This document shows, in pieces, positions 37,726 to 48,028 of a stretch of DNA of 64,000 bases. A model generated the notes under the pieces. It did no database searches. It was given only the letters and a program-made list of their open reading frames with translations, and was not told the DNA's origin. A program made the position numbers and the translations under genes. The DNA is from JBHJHP01 sp042219825 (lineage in GTDB: Bacteria > Bacteroidota > Bacteroidia > Bacteroidales > UBA5342). Location of the stretch: assembly GCF_042219825.1 (NCBI RefSeq), contig NZ_JBHJHQ010000007.1, positions 186,001 through 250,000 of the forward strand, given 5' to 3'. The first letter of the stretch is position 1, and each line of letters begins with the position of its first letter.

Positions 37726-39123
37726 ATGTGGAAACTGTACTTAATTATTATATCAGTTGCTATTTCAGGTATGATACAAGCACAAAATTTGATTACGTAC
37801 GATGTACCTGATGGTTTAAAATATTCTGCTCACAACGATGACTTTACGGTTCAGGTTCGTGAACACGGAGGTGAATGGATTGATGTATTTGAGTGGAAAG
37901 TACAGGTTGATTTGGATGATATACAAACAGCTTCGATGGTAAGCTTTGATATTGGGAAAACAGTTGATGTGCGTGTGAGGAAAAACAACGGAGTCGTAAA
38001 TTCTGTTCAAATACGTCCACTTTCGCTTGGCATTTTTCCTGTAGTTGACGGGCAGGTAATTTCATTCAGTTTAAGCAAGCCAACTAAACTTTCGCTTGAG
38101 GTGAATGGTGATAAATTACATAACCTGCACCTGTTTGCTAACGCAATTTTAAAAGAAAAACCAAGTACTGACGATCCCAATGTAATTTATTTTGGCCCCG
38201 GTTTACATCAACCCAAAGATCAACCAGGAGATGTTTACCATGTTCCTTCTGGCAAAACAGTATATGTGGACGGCGGGGCAGTGATTAAAGCAAAATTCAT
38301 GATTGATGGAGTACATGATGTAAAGATCATTGGACACGGTATTGTATGGCAACCTGAACGAGGTTTAGAGATTCGCTACTCCCAAAATATTACTGTTGAT
38401 GGACCGATATTCATCAATCCAAACCATTACACGATTTACGGTGGTCAAACTTCCGGAATTAACATACGCAATATAAAATCATTTAGTTGCAAAGGCTGGA
38501 GCGATGGCATTGATTTAATGTCGTGTTCTGATGTGGTTATAGATGATGTATTTATGCGTAATTCCGATGACTGTATTGCTATATATGGTCATCGCTGGGA
38601 TTTTTACGGAAGTGCCCGCAATTATCTTATTAAAAATTCGACACTATGGGCTGATATTGCTCATCCAACTAATATTGGTTTACACGGTAATGCAGAAGCC
38701 GGTGGAGATACCATTGAAAATATCACCTTTTCCAATATCAATATCCTTGAACACGACGAAGATGATAGGGACTACCAGGGATGCATGGCTATAACCTGTA
38801 GCGATAACAATCTGGTTAGGAACATAACATACAAGGATATACGTGTTGACGATTTTCAGGAAGGTCAATTGTTCAATTTTAGGGTCGTTTATAACGAAAA
38901 ATACAGCGGAGCTCCTGGGCGCGGTATTGAGGATGTGTTTTTGAAGAATATTGAATATAATTGCAACTCTTCCAATCCATCAGTAATAAAGGGCTTTAGC
39001 ACTGAACGGCAGGTGGAAAGAATTCTCATTGACGGACTTACAATTAACGGAATGTCTGTTAAGAAGATAAATGAAATAAACATGCAGGTCGGTGATTTTG
39101 TGAAAGAATTGAAAGTAAAATGA
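37726..39123 (+). CDS. GH28-like right-handed beta-helix glycoside hydrolase
   Basis: The 465-residue secreted protein (signal ending MIQAQ) has an N-terminal beta-sandwich (about 20-150) and a parallel beta-helix. Its acidic motifs resemble GH28: SDGIDLMSC, NSDDCIAIYGHRW with paired aspartates, and a GLHGNAEAGG motif where GH28 has GHG. The final RIK motif of classic polygalacturonases is not evident, so substrate may differ from galacturonan. Its stop overlaps the ATG of the next gene by four bases (ATGA), indicating translational coupling to the esterase. GH49-type helix enzymes are an alternative. Confidence 0.7.
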   Translation: MWKLYLIIISVAISGMIQAQNLITYDVPDGLKYSAHNDDFTVQVREHGGEWIDVFEWKVQVDLDDIQTASMVSFDIGKTVDVRVRKNNGVVNSVQIRPLSLGIFPVVDGQVISFSLSKPTKLSLEVNGDKLHNLHLFANAILKEKPSTDDPNVIYFGPGLHQPKDQPGDVYHVPSGKTVYVDGGAVIKAKFMIDGVHDVKIIGHGIVWQPERGLEIRYSQNITVDGPIFINPNHYTIYGGQTSGINIRNIKSFSCKGWSDGIDLMSCSDVVIDDVFMRNSDDCIAIYGHRWDFYGSARNYLIKNSTLWADIAHPTNIGLHGNAEAGGDTIENITFSNINILEHDEDDRDYQGCMAITCSDNNLVRNITYKDIRVDDFQEGQLFNFRVVYNEKYSGAPGRGIEDVFLKNIEYNCNSSNPSVIKGFSTERQVERILIDGLTINGMSVKKINEINMQVGDFVKELKVK

Positions 39124-40736
39124 AAAGGATTTATCTGACAATATTCATTGTTTTGTTTGGTGCAATATCGTCTTTGTGCGCTGCCGTTTATCAATGGTCT
39201 GTTCCTGTTGTTGGATTTATTTCAACTGAAACGAATGATCATCCCACAGCCTTTTTGTGGATACCTGAAAGCTGTAGCCAGGTTCGGTCGGTAGTTGTGG
39301 GTCAGCACAATATGTGTGAGGAGACCATTTTTGAACATCCGGTATTTAGAGAAAATATGGCGAAATTGGGCTTTGCAATTATTTGGATCTCACCAGGTAT
39401 AGATCAGCAGTGGGATATTGAAAATGGATGTCAGGAAGTTTTTGATAAAATGATAGAAGACTTAGCATTCGTCAGTGGGTACACTGAATTAAAATATTCA
39501 CCAATAGTCCCTGTTGGACATTCTGCAATGGCCACTTTCCCATGGAATTTTGGTGCATGTAATAAGGACAGAACCTTGGCGATCATTTCGTATCATGGTG
39601 ATGCTCCACGTACAAATTTAACCGGTTATGGTCGTGAAAATCTGGAGTGGGGACGTGACCGAAATATTGACGGTATTCCAGGTCTCATGGTTGAGGGCGA
39701 ATATGAGTGGTGGGAAGCTCGGGTGAATCCTGCTCTGGCCTTTAGGATGATGTACCCTGAAAGTTGCATTTCTTTTTTATGCGATGCTGGGCATGGTCAT
39801 TTTGACGTGTCGGATGAGGTGATAAATTATCTCTGTCTTTTTCTGGAAAAAGCAGCGGAATACCGTTTGCCGGATGAAGTTCCACTTGATACCCTTGTGC
39901 AGCTCCAGAAGCTAAACCCGCAAGACGGCTGGTTAGCCGAGCGGTGGCATCCGGACCAGAAGAAGCGGGCAAAAGCTGCTCCGTTTTTTAATTATACAGG
40001 TGACCCGCACGATGCTTTCTGGTATTTCGACAGGGAGATAGCAGAGGTGACTGAAGCTTATTACGCCCGTGAACGCGGCAAAAAAGAACAGTATATCGGC
40101 TTTATGCAAAACGGAAAATTATTATCGTTTGATGAAAATCTTCATGCGCGTACAACTGGCGTATTTGAACCCGAAACAGACGGTCTGACCTTTCATTTGA
40201 AAGCTGCTTTTACAGATACCTTGAGAAGTGGGTTGTCAATGGATCATGCTGTCGGAAAGCCAGTTATAGATCGTATTTGTGGACCTGTTGAAAAGGTGAA
40301 CGATAGTACATTCAAGGTACAGTTTTACCGGATGGGATTCAATAATCCAAAGCGGACAGGGGACATTTGGTTGTTGGCGCATCATACAGGTGATAAACAT
40401 TATAAAAGTACAGTCCAACAAATAAATATCAGAATTCCCTACAGACTGACGGATGGAGAACCTCAATTTATAAAATTTAATAAAATTGATGATCTGAATT
40501 TGAGTAGCAAATCAATCGATTTAATTGCTGAATCTACTCAAGGTTTACCGGTGTATTTTTATATAGAAAAGGGGCCTGCTGAATTTAAGGATGGTAAAGT
40601 TAATTTTACACCTATACCACCAAGGAGTAAGTTCCCTTTTGAAGTTACAGTTGTTGCCTGGCAATATGGTAGATCCAATGAATCTAAGGTGCAATCGGCT
40701 GAACCCGTTAAGCAAACGTTTTATATAACTAAATAA
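39120..40736 (+). CDS. Secreted alpha/beta-hydrolase, probable carbohydrate esterase
   Basis: The 538-residue product has a signal peptide (to about residue 21). It has an alpha/beta-hydrolase domain with nucleophile elbow PVGHSAMA and a late histidine in CDAGHGHFDVSDEV. The C-terminal half (about 270-538) is a beta-rich extension containing a conserved-looking HHTGDKHYKSTVQQINIRIP stretch, with no domain I can name. The start overlaps the GH28-like stop. A deacetylase or feruloyl/glucuronoyl-type esterase role would fit the locus, but the substrate cannot be read from sequence. Confidence 0.65.
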   Translation: MKRIYLTIFIVLFGAISSLCAAVYQWSVPVVGFISTETNDHPTAFLWIPESCSQVRSVVVGQHNMCEETIFEHPVFRENMAKLGFAIIWISPGIDQQWDIENGCQEVFDKMIEDLAFVSGYTELKYSPIVPVGHSAMATFPWNFGACNKDRTLAIISYHGDAPRTNLTGYGRENLEWGRDRNIDGIPGLMVEGEYEWWEARVNPALAFRMMYPESCISFLCDAGHGHFDVSDEVINYLCLFLEKAAEYRLPDEVPLDTLVQLQKLNPQDGWLAERWHPDQKKRAKAAPFFNYTGDPHDAFWYFDREIAEVTEAYYARERGKKEQYIGFMQNGKLLSFDENLHARTTGVFEPETDGLTFHLKAAFTDTLRSGLSMDHAVGKPVIDRICGPVEKVNDSTFKVQFYRMGFNNPKRTGDIWLLAHHTGDKHYKSTVQQINIRIPYRLTDGEPQFIKFNKIDDLNLSSKSIDLIAESTQGLPVYFYIEKGPAEFKDGKVNFTPIPPRSKFPFEVTVVAWQYGRSNESKVQSAEPVKQTFYITK

Positions 40737-40746
40737 ACGACACATA

Positions 40747-43038
40747 ATGAGGAAAGTTATTTTTTATATAATGTTTTTTTGCTTGTCTGTGATACAGGTA
40801 AGTGCCAGAAACTACCTGTTTCATACCGATGCAAATATTCAAAGGCTGAAAGAACAGATTAAATCAGACGAAGATGTAAAGACTGCATGGAATGCACAAC
40901 TGGAAAAAGCTGATCAAATATTACAGCGCGATAGATTAGGGAGCCGTGATTGTCAGGAACTGGGCTTGGTTTACAGAATGACCGGGGAAGAAAAGTATGC
41001 TGAAGCCATAAAAAAAATATTACTGGATTATACTGCAAGGAAAACGTGGGAAGGAAAGGATTTGCTTAGCCGAACTCCTCCTTGGATAGCCGGTTTAGGC
41101 ACTTCACACACCAGTTTTGATATTGCAGTCGGTTACGATTGTATTTACGATTATTTATCGAAAGAGGAACTCACCCAAATTGCAAAAGGCTTTGTAAATG
41201 TGGGCATAATGCCCGCTTTGAACGACTGGTTGAATCCTTTAACCAATCAGCATACTTTTGATACCATGGGGCACAACTGGTGGAGTGCCTGTGTGTATAT
41301 GGCCGGATTATCATCCATCGCAGTGCGCGATGAAATTCCTGAGGCAGAAGTATGGATTGAAGAAATTTCTGCTACTGCACCTGAATGGATCAATTACGCA
41401 GGCAGTGTACTGCAAAATAAACCTCCTTCTTTTGATAAAGACGGAGGTTTTTATGAAAGTATTAATTACGCGTCGTACGGAATTTCACAGTATTTGTTGT
41501 ATCGCTATGCGAATTCAAATGTATTTCCAAAAATCGAACAACCTGAATTGCCGATCTTGAATAACATTCCGGATTTCTTTATTTATACTACGTATTACAC
41601 CGACAATGGTACTATGTCCGTGAATTTTGGTGACGGGAATCTGTCGCGAAACGGAAATGCCTGCATCGTTCTGTTGTGGGATCTTGGATATCAGAGGGAC
41701 CGCTATGCGTGGTACCTGAACCAGACAGCTGAAGGGGCCGATAAAGAAGGGTTGCAGATGAATACACCATTAGGGTTGGTCCTGTATCCAAAACTTCCCA
41801 GGTTGGCTGAATCTTATGTGCCGGATTTACCTGATGCTCATTTGTATGCCGATATGGGTTGGGCAACTATGCGTAATTCATGGAATAAAGATGCCACTTT
41901 ACTGGCCGTAAAATCAGGCTTTACCTGGAACCACGCGCATGCCGATGCCAACTCATTTATCCTGTTTCATAACGGCAGAAACCTGATTATTGATTCAGGA
42001 AATTCATCGTATGGTAATCCGCTTTACACGCAATACTATTGTCAGAGTGTGGCTCATAATGTGGCACTTTGGAACGGGAAAGCACAAGGCGAAAAGGATC
42101 CGTATTTCGGAGCGATTCGCCCCGGGGAATTGTACAATTTGATTGATGGTAAGAACTTTAAATATCTGCTGGCCGATGCAACAGGTCCAACATCGTTATA
42201 TTTTGCACGGAATTATCGCAGCTTTATCTGGGTTGGCGATGTCATCCTGGTGATTGATGACCTACTTTCGCATGAACCGGGACAATTTGAATGGTTGCTG
42301 CATTACAACGGAGAATCCAGCCGTCATGGAATGGATCTTTCTGTAAAAGAAGATGACGCAGAAGTTTTGGTTCACCCACTCTTTCCTGAAACATTTCCAG
42401 ATGGTGGACTACCTCACGATTTTCCTGAAAAGATGAGATTGGAAGAACGTTGGGGCTATGGAGATCATCATCCTGAAAACAAGGTTCCTTTTTGGTCCAT
42501 TAGTCATTCTGAAATGACAGACCGGACCAAATTCATCAATGCCATTATTCTGAAGGGCGGTGAGAACAAAGACAACCTTCCTGTGCTGGAACGCTTTGAA
42601 GGAAAGGATTTCATTGGTGTCAGGATCATTCAAAACGGAAAAACAACAGAAGTATATTTTAACCTTTTGGCCGACGGACGGATCAAACACCGTAACAGTG
42701 TGATTGACATGAACGGCTGGAACACTGATGCATACATGATGGCTGTGACTTATGAGAAGGGAGTAAAAAACTGTAAAATAGAAAATATTACCGATTTATT
42801 TGTCGCTCACGGAAGCTATGTAAGGTGCAATGGAGAAATACTGGCACACGCCCTGTCAAAATATACCATGTTGGCAGAAGGTTTTAATAAAGATGCTCAT
42901 GTGACTTTTAAAGGACAGGAAGGTGTAAGCTTTCTACTGCACAAAATTTCTCCCGGTACAACATTGAATATTAATAATGCTACTCTAAAGGGAGAATATG
43001 ACAAAGGGTTGAATACTATCAAAGTAAAAATTAAGTAA
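40747..43038 (+). CDS. Heparinase II/III-like polysaccharide lyase
   Basis: The 763-residue product (signal ending QVSA) has an (alpha/alpha)-toroid N-terminal domain (about 30-330) with DTMGHNWWSACVYMAG, where N and H are candidate catalytic residues, and DGGFYESINYASYGI. A C-terminal heparinase II/III-type beta-sheet region follows, with TWNHAHADANSFILFHNGRN, IDSGNSSYG and SVAHNVALWNGKAQGE. Families such as PL12, PL15, PL21, PL33 and PL39 share this layout, and I cannot choose among them. It cleaves a uronate-containing polymer or oligomer by beta-elimination, complementing the 31122 lyase and GH88. It lies 10 bp after the esterase gene and one base before GH97. Confidence 0.8.
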   Translation: MRKVIFYIMFFCLSVIQVSARNYLFHTDANIQRLKEQIKSDEDVKTAWNAQLEKADQILQRDRLGSRDCQELGLVYRMTGEEKYAEAIKKILLDYTARKTWEGKDLLSRTPPWIAGLGTSHTSFDIAVGYDCIYDYLSKEELTQIAKGFVNVGIMPALNDWLNPLTNQHTFDTMGHNWWSACVYMAGLSSIAVRDEIPEAEVWIEEISATAPEWINYAGSVLQNKPPSFDKDGGFYESINYASYGISQYLLYRYANSNVFPKIEQPELPILNNIPDFFIYTTYYTDNGTMSVNFGDGNLSRNGNACIVLLWDLGYQRDRYAWYLNQTAEGADKEGLQMNTPLGLVLYPKLPRLAESYVPDLPDAHLYADMGWATMRNSWNKDATLLAVKSGFTWNHAHADANSFILFHNGRNLIIDSGNSSYGNPLYTQYYCQSVAHNVALWNGKAQGEKDPYFGAIRPGELYNLIDGKNFKYLLADATGPTSLYFARNYRSFIWVGDVILVIDDLLSHEPGQFEWLLHYNGESSRHGMDLSVKEDDAEVLVHPLFPETFPDGGLPHDFPEKMRLEERWGYGDHHPENKVPFWSISHSEMTDRTKFINAIILKGGENKDNLPVLERFEGKDFIGVRIIQNGKTTEVYFNLLADGRIKHRNSVIDMNGWNTDAYMMAVTYEKGVKNCKIENITDLFVAHGSYVRCNGEILAHALSKYTMLAEGFNKDAHVTFKGQEGVSFLLHKISPGTTLNINNATLKGEYDKGLNTIKVKIK

Positions 43039-43039
43039 A

Positions 43040-44992
43040 ATGAAGAAACTAATTTTATTAGTAATCAATGTTGTTGCTGTTACATTTATAGGAAGAGCAC
43101 AAGTTTTAGAAGGAACATTACAAGAGGTGCAATCTCCCAATGGAGAACTTAAATTCAGTTTTTATCAAAAACAACTTGATGAAAATAAAACACAGATGTA
43201 TTACCAGGTCAAATTTAAGGATCAAAAGGTTATTCTGGAGTCTGAACTTGGAATACAGATTAAAAATAACTTATTTGAATCAGCCCTTGCCATTGAGAAT
43301 GATCCAAGTGATAACTGGTGTGAAAATCTTGAATTGAAATCGGTAAACCGGAGTAAGGTTGATACGTGCTGGGATCCGGTTTACGGGGAACGCAGTATAA
43401 TAAGGGACCATTATAACGAGCTGGTGCTGCATTTTAATAAATTCGGTGAATATGCTGCATTGGCTGAAGGGCATGCGGGTACAAGTTATGATAAGCGGCG
43501 CAGTTACAACATGGATGTAATCGTTAGAGTATATAATGAGGGCGTTGCTTTTCAATACTATTTCCCTGAAACTTCCAATGGCTTATTTCTTCATATTACC
43601 GGAGAACAGACAAGTTATGTATTTGAGGAAGGCTCTATGGCATATTACGAACGCTGGGCACAGGGGCCATTCAGCTATTTGCCCCTGAAAAACTGGCCCG
43701 ATGAGTGCGAGCGGCCATTAACACTTGATTTAAAGAATGGATTAAGTGTGGCATTGCTTGAGGCTCAAATGATTGATTACAGTCGGGGAAAGTTCAAATT
43801 GGATACTGAAAAACCTAATACTATTGATCTGAGCACGTATGGTAGTGCCGATTTGATTACACCGTATTTCACGCCGTGGAGGGTTATTATGGTTGCAGAA
43901 ACACCAGGAGAATTGCTTGAGAATAATGATATTATTCTGAATCTTAATACACCGAATCAACTTCAGAATACAGCTTGGATAAAACCAGGGAAAGCCATTC
44001 GATCAGGATTGAGCATGAAGGAAGCAAAAGAGTGTGTTGATTTTGCGAAAGAACGAAATCTGCAATATGTGCATCTTGATGCCGGCTGGTATGGTTCTGA
44101 AATGAAAGTGGAATCAGATGCTACAACAGTTTCGCCTCAGAAGGATATTGACATGTATGAACTTGTGAACTATGCTGCAGAAAAGGGCATTGGCATCTTC
44201 GTTTATATTAACCAGCGTGCATTAACTAACAGACTTGATGACGTTTTTAGTCAGTGTCGTAAATGGGGGATTAAAGGTGTAAAATTCGGTTTTGTGCAGA
44301 TTGGCTCAAACCGCTGGTCAACCTGGTTGCATAATGCAATTAAAAAAGCCGCAGAGTACCAATTAATGGTTGATATTCATGATGAGTACCGTCCAACGGG
44401 CTTCAGCAGGACATATCCGAATTTAATGACCCAGGAAGGGATTCGAGGTAATGAAGAAATGCCGGATGCTACTCACAATACCATTTTACCCTTCACGCGT
44501 TACCTTGCCGGAGCCGGTGATTATACAATTTGTTATTATAACGAAAGAATTAAAACAACGCATGCTCATCAGCTGGCCTTGTCAGTAGTTTACTATAGCC
44601 CAATCCAGTTTTTATACTGGTATGATAAACCCGAATTGTACAGAGGAGAAAAAGAAGTGGATTTTTTTGATAATGTTAAAACCGTTTGGGATGATACCAA
44701 AGTATTGAATGGTGAAATTGGTCAATACATTACGGTTGCACGTCGTTCAGGGTGTGAGTGGTTTGTGGGGGGTATTACAAACAACGATGCCCGTAAGCTG
44801 GAAGTCCCTTTTTCTTTTCTTAAAGAAGGTAAGAAATACACTGCAACCATCTATTATGACGATAAGAAATTAAACAGCCGTACCAATGTAAATATAAAAA
44901 CAAAAACAGTGGATAGTAATTCAGTGTTAACGTTTAATTTGGAAAATAGTGGAGGTGTTGCTATTCATATTGTTCCTAAAGGCTCAAAATAG
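43040..44992 (+). CDS. GH97 glycoside hydrolase (SusB-like alpha-glycosidase family)
   Basis: The 650-residue secreted protein has the GH97 N-terminal beta-sandwich (QSPNGELKFSFYQKQ; YYQVKFKDQKVI), a TIM barrel (LQYVHLDAGWYGSE; GIFVYINQRAL; MVDIHDEYRPTGFSRTYPN; MTQEGIRGNEE), and the C-terminal sandwich. Where retaining family members carry a nucleophilic aspartate (VK-DF), this one reads VKFGFVQ. The glutamates in HDEYRP and TQEGIRG are kept, as in inverting SusB-type enzymes. It is therefore likely an inverting alpha-glycosidase. Its sugar (glucose, galactose or other) is undetermined. Confidence 0.87.
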   Translation: MKKLILLVINVVAVTFIGRAQVLEGTLQEVQSPNGELKFSFYQKQLDENKTQMYYQVKFKDQKVILESELGIQIKNNLFESALAIENDPSDNWCENLELKSVNRSKVDTCWDPVYGERSIIRDHYNELVLHFNKFGEYAALAEGHAGTSYDKRRSYNMDVIVRVYNEGVAFQYYFPETSNGLFLHITGEQTSYVFEEGSMAYYERWAQGPFSYLPLKNWPDECERPLTLDLKNGLSVALLEAQMIDYSRGKFKLDTEKPNTIDLSTYGSADLITPYFTPWRVIMVAETPGELLENNDIILNLNTPNQLQNTAWIKPGKAIRSGLSMKEAKECVDFAKERNLQYVHLDAGWYGSEMKVESDATTVSPQKDIDMYELVNYAAEKGIGIFVYINQRALTNRLDDVFSQCRKWGIKGVKFGFVQIGSNRWSTWLHNAIKKAAEYQLMVDIHDEYRPTGFSRTYPNLMTQEGIRGNEEMPDATHNTILPFTRYLAGAGDYTICYYNERIKTTHAHQLALSVVYYSPIQFLYWYDKPELYRGEKEVDFFDNVKTVWDDTKVLNGEIGQYITVARRSGCEWFVGGITNNDARKLEVPFSFLKEGKKYTATIYYDDKKLNSRTNVNIKTKTVDSNSVLTFNLENSGGVAIHIVPKGSK

Positions 44993-45044
44993 ATATTTGA
45001 AGTTTTGTTTGTGAAATATTGAAAAGACTTTAAAATTTAAAAAA

Positions 45045-45974
45045 ATGAAACGATTTGCAATAGGTGCAGATATAGGTGGTAGTCATATCAGTTGCGCGTT
45101 GGTTGATATGTTTGAAGGTCATATTTTGGCTGAAAGTCACACTGAAAGGGACATCGATAACAAAGCTAATGCTGATGTAATATTAAATGGTTGGACGGAA
45201 GCTCTCCAGGGTACAATTTCCAGGGTTGGAGAGGATAATGTTGCCGGTGTAGGTTTTGCAATGCCAGGTCCCTTTGTTTATGATAAGGGCATTGCTATGT
45301 TTGATACATCTGTAGCTAAATTTGAAAAGTTATACAAGGTAGATGTGGGAAGTGAACTTGCTATACGACTTGGCCTTGATGTTCCATTCTGTTTTATGAA
45401 CGATGCATCTGCATTCGCTGTTGGTGAAGCCTGGCTTGGAGAAGCTTCCGATGTAAAGAAAAGCGTTTCTATAACACTTGGCACAGGCTTTGGGTCAGCC
45501 TTTATTGAAAATGGCGTTCCTGTGGTTGAGGGAGTCGGTGTCCCTCCTATGGGGTGCGTCTGGCACTTGCCCGTTATGGCCGGAATAGCCGATGATTATT
45601 TTTCAACACGGTGGTACATATCACGTTGGGAAGAACTCTCAGGGGAAAAAGTAAATGGAGTTAAATCCATAGCAGATAAGGCTACAACAGATGAAAAAGC
45701 ATTGAGTATTTTTACAGAATTCGGGACAAACATGGGTAACTTTCTTGGGCCATGGCTTAAGGATTTTGGTTCAGATAAATTGGTTATTGGTGGAAATGTA
45801 ACTGGTGCATATAACCTCTTTGGACCTGCTTTTGAATCCGTATTAAAGCATTTGGGCGTAGGTACACAAATTGTGTTGTCAGGTCTAAAAGAAGATGCTG
45901 CAATCATCGGAAGTGCTCGAATGATAGACCCTGAATATTTTAATCTCATAAAACCTGTCCTTCCGAAAATGTAA
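45045..45974 (+). CDS. ROK-family sugar kinase lacking the zinc motif
   Basis: The 309-residue cytoplasmic protein starts with the ROK phosphate loop (GADIGGSHISCALVD). It has the catalytic-base region FMNDASAFAVGEAW and TLGTGFGSAFIENG. The CxCGxxGCxE zinc signature that follows in most ROK kinases (present in the gene at 56077) is absent: the corresponding segment reads VPPMGCVWHLPVMAG. It probably phosphorylates a monosaccharide released by the PUL before the isomerase and dehydrogenase steps encoded downstream. The sugar is not predictable. Confidence 0.82.
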   Translation: MKRFAIGADIGGSHISCALVDMFEGHILAESHTERDIDNKANADVILNGWTEALQGTISRVGEDNVAGVGFAMPGPFVYDKGIAMFDTSVAKFEKLYKVDVGSELAIRLGLDVPFCFMNDASAFAVGEAWLGEASDVKKSVSITLGTGFGSAFIENGVPVVEGVGVPPMGCVWHLPVMAGIADDYFSTRWYISRWEELSGEKVNGVKSIADKATTDEKALSIFTEFGTNMGNFLGPWLKDFGSDKLVIGGNVTGAYNLFGPAFESVLKHLGVGTQIVLSGLKEDAAIIGSARMIDPEYFNLIKPVLPKM

Positions 45975-46009
45975 GACAACATAATTTACAATTAACGATA
46001 CAAATTACT

Positions 46010-47179
46010 ATGGCTCAAAAAACAAATTATGCAAAGATACTACCTGTACTGTTCGGGTTCTTTGTAATGGGATTCTGTGATGTAGTTGGAATTACTTCAG
46101 CACATGTTAAAGAGGATTTACTGGGTGCATACAGTCCCGAGTTTAGGGATACACTGTCAAACCTGATTCCGGTAGCTCTCTTTTCAATGTTTCTGATATT
46201 TTCTATTCCGACAGGAATGCTTATGAATAAAATAGGGAGAAAGAAAACAGTGGTGCTGAGTAATATTATCACCATCATTGCCATGTTTATCCCTCTGATC
46301 GATTATACCTTTATCATGTCGTTAATTGCATTTGCATTATTAGGAATTGCAAATACTATCCTTCAGGTCTCTTTGAATCCTTTACTTACAAATGTTGTTC
46401 AAGGAGATAAACTTACAAGCAGTCTTACTGCAGGTCAGTTTGTAAAGGCAATTTCATCATTCAGCGCACCATTTATAGCTGCATTTGCAGCATCGCAGCT
46501 GGACAACTGGCAATACATATTCCCTATATATGCTGTAATTACCTTGCTATCTACTATTTGGTTAATGGCAACACCAATAGTGGAAGAACCAATTGAAGCT
46601 GAAGTAAATACATTTGGGAATGTAATGGCATTACTGAAAGATAAAACGATTTTTCTACTTTTCCTTGGAATATTATTTGTTGTAGGAGTTGATGTAGGAA
46701 TCAATACCGCTTCACCAAAAATTCTGATGGAAAGAGCAGGACTGGATTCCATTACAGCAGGATACGGTCCCAGTGTGTATTTTGCTTTACGTACTCTTGG
46801 AACCTTTCTTGGTGCTTTCCTCTTAGCTAAATACGCATCCTCAAAATTTTATAAAATAAATATTATAATTGCTGTATTGGCTTTGGTTGCATTGATTTTT
46901 GTCAATGAAAAGTACCTGATCTTTGGTCTGTATGGTGTTATTGGATTTACCATCGCAAATATCTTTCCAATAATATTTGGAATCGCAATTCAGAAACGTC
47001 CTGAGAAAGCAAACGAAATTTCCGGGTTAATGATTACAGGTGTTTTTGGTGGAGCAGTAATACCCTTCTTTATGGGCGTGGCATCTGATATTATTGGATC
47101 ACAGGTAGGTGCTGTTCTGGTTATTTTAGCAGGGGCCTTATACCTGATGTATGCTGCATTTGCTCTTAAGGGGCAGTAG
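46010..47179 (+). CDS. MFS sugar transporter (FucP/glucose-galactose-type)
   Basis: The 389-residue integral membrane protein has about twelve hydrophobic helices. The loop NKIGRKKT between helices 2 and 3 is the MFS signature. It is positioned between a sugar kinase and an SDR dehydrogenase, so it most likely imports the monosaccharide or uronate product from the periplasm across the inner membrane. Thirty-five bases separate it from the kinase gene and 27 from the dehydrogenase gene. Confidence 0.85.
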   Translation: MAQKTNYAKILPVLFGFFVMGFCDVVGITSAHVKEDLLGAYSPEFRDTLSNLIPVALFSMFLIFSIPTGMLMNKIGRKKTVVLSNIITIIAMFIPLIDYTFIMSLIAFALLGIANTILQVSLNPLLTNVVQGDKLTSSLTAGQFVKAISSFSAPFIAAFAASQLDNWQYIFPIYAVITLLSTIWLMATPIVEEPIEAEVNTFGNVMALLKDKTIFLLFLGILFVVGVDVGINTASPKILMERAGLDSITAGYGPSVYFALRTLGTFLGAFLLAKYASSKFYKINIIIAVLALVALIFVNEKYLIFGLYGVIGFTIANIFPIIFGIAIQKRPEKANEISGLMITGVFGGAVIPFFMGVASDIIGSQVGAVLVILAGALYLMYAAFALKGQ

Positions 47180-47206
47180 AATATAGAACTATTGATATAA
47201 ACTAAT

Positions 47207-48022
47207 ATGGCTAAATTCGAGTTTAAACTCGACCATTTATTTGATTTGCAGGATAAGGTAGCACTTATTACTGGTGGTGGTCATGGTATTGGAATGGCTA
47301 TTGCAAAAGCTCTTGCCGGTGCGGGTGCTAAGATTTGTATCAATGGGACTTCTGAAGAAAAGCTTTCCAAAGCTAAAAGGATTTTTCAGGACTTCGGTAT
47401 AGATGTCTTTACAGTGCGATTTGATGTGTCTGATGAAGATGATGTAAATGCTGGTATTACTACTATAGAAAACGAAGTAGGATCAGTTAATATATTAATT
47501 AACAATGCGGGTATAATTAACCGTGTTCCAATTCTGGATCTTACTGTAAAGGATTTTAGACAGGTCATTGACATAGACCTTGTTGGGCCTCTGATTGTTT
47601 CGAAACGTGTTGTTCCTAATATGATCCGGAAAAGGGAAGGAAAAATCATCAATATCTGCTCACTGATGAGCATTTACGGAAGGTCTTCTGTATCAGCATA
47701 TGCAGCAGCTAAAGGAGGATTAAAACTTCTGACTTCCAATATGACTTGTGAATGGGCCAAATATAACATTCAGATTAACGGTATTGGACCGGGGTATATT
47801 GCTACAGATCAAACAGGTCCAATAAGAGAAAACGGACACCCTTTTAATGATCTGGTGATGACCCGGACACCTGCTGCACGTTGGGGTGAACCCGAGGATG
47901 TTGGTAATGCGGCCTTGTTTTTAGCGTCAAAAGCGAGCAATTTCGTGAATGGGCACATATTATTCGTAGATGGTGGAGTATTGGCTAACTTTGGATATGT
48001 AGTGGGTGAAAATGATATTTAA
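47207..48022 (+). CDS. SDR-family dehydrogenase, gluconate 5-dehydrogenase/KduD-like
   Basis: The 271-residue protein has the SDR cofactor motif TGGGHGIG, the NNAG motif, and the catalytic Ser-Tyr-Lys set (NICSLMS, YAAAKGG). It ends in the typical NGHILFVDGG. Sequence wording matches the gluconate 5-dehydrogenase/2-deoxy-D-gluconate 3-dehydrogenase group, which in Bacteroidota sits in uronate PULs. It likely acts on the unsaturated-uronate product released by GH88. The companion isomerase KduI is not present in this window, so it must come from elsewhere or another enzyme substitutes. Confidence 0.85.
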   Translation: MAKFEFKLDHLFDLQDKVALITGGGHGIGMAIAKALAGAGAKICINGTSEEKLSKAKRIFQDFGIDVFTVRFDVSDEDDVNAGITTIENEVGSVNILINNAGIINRVPILDLTVKDFRQVIDIDLVGPLIVSKRVVPNMIRKREGKIINICSLMSIYGRSSVSAYAAAKGGLKLLTSNMTCEWAKYNIQINGIGPGYIATDQTGPIRENGHPFNDLVMTRTPAARWGEPEDVGNAALFLASKASNFVNGHILFVDGGVLANFGYVVGENDI

Positions 48023-48028
48023 AAAGAT

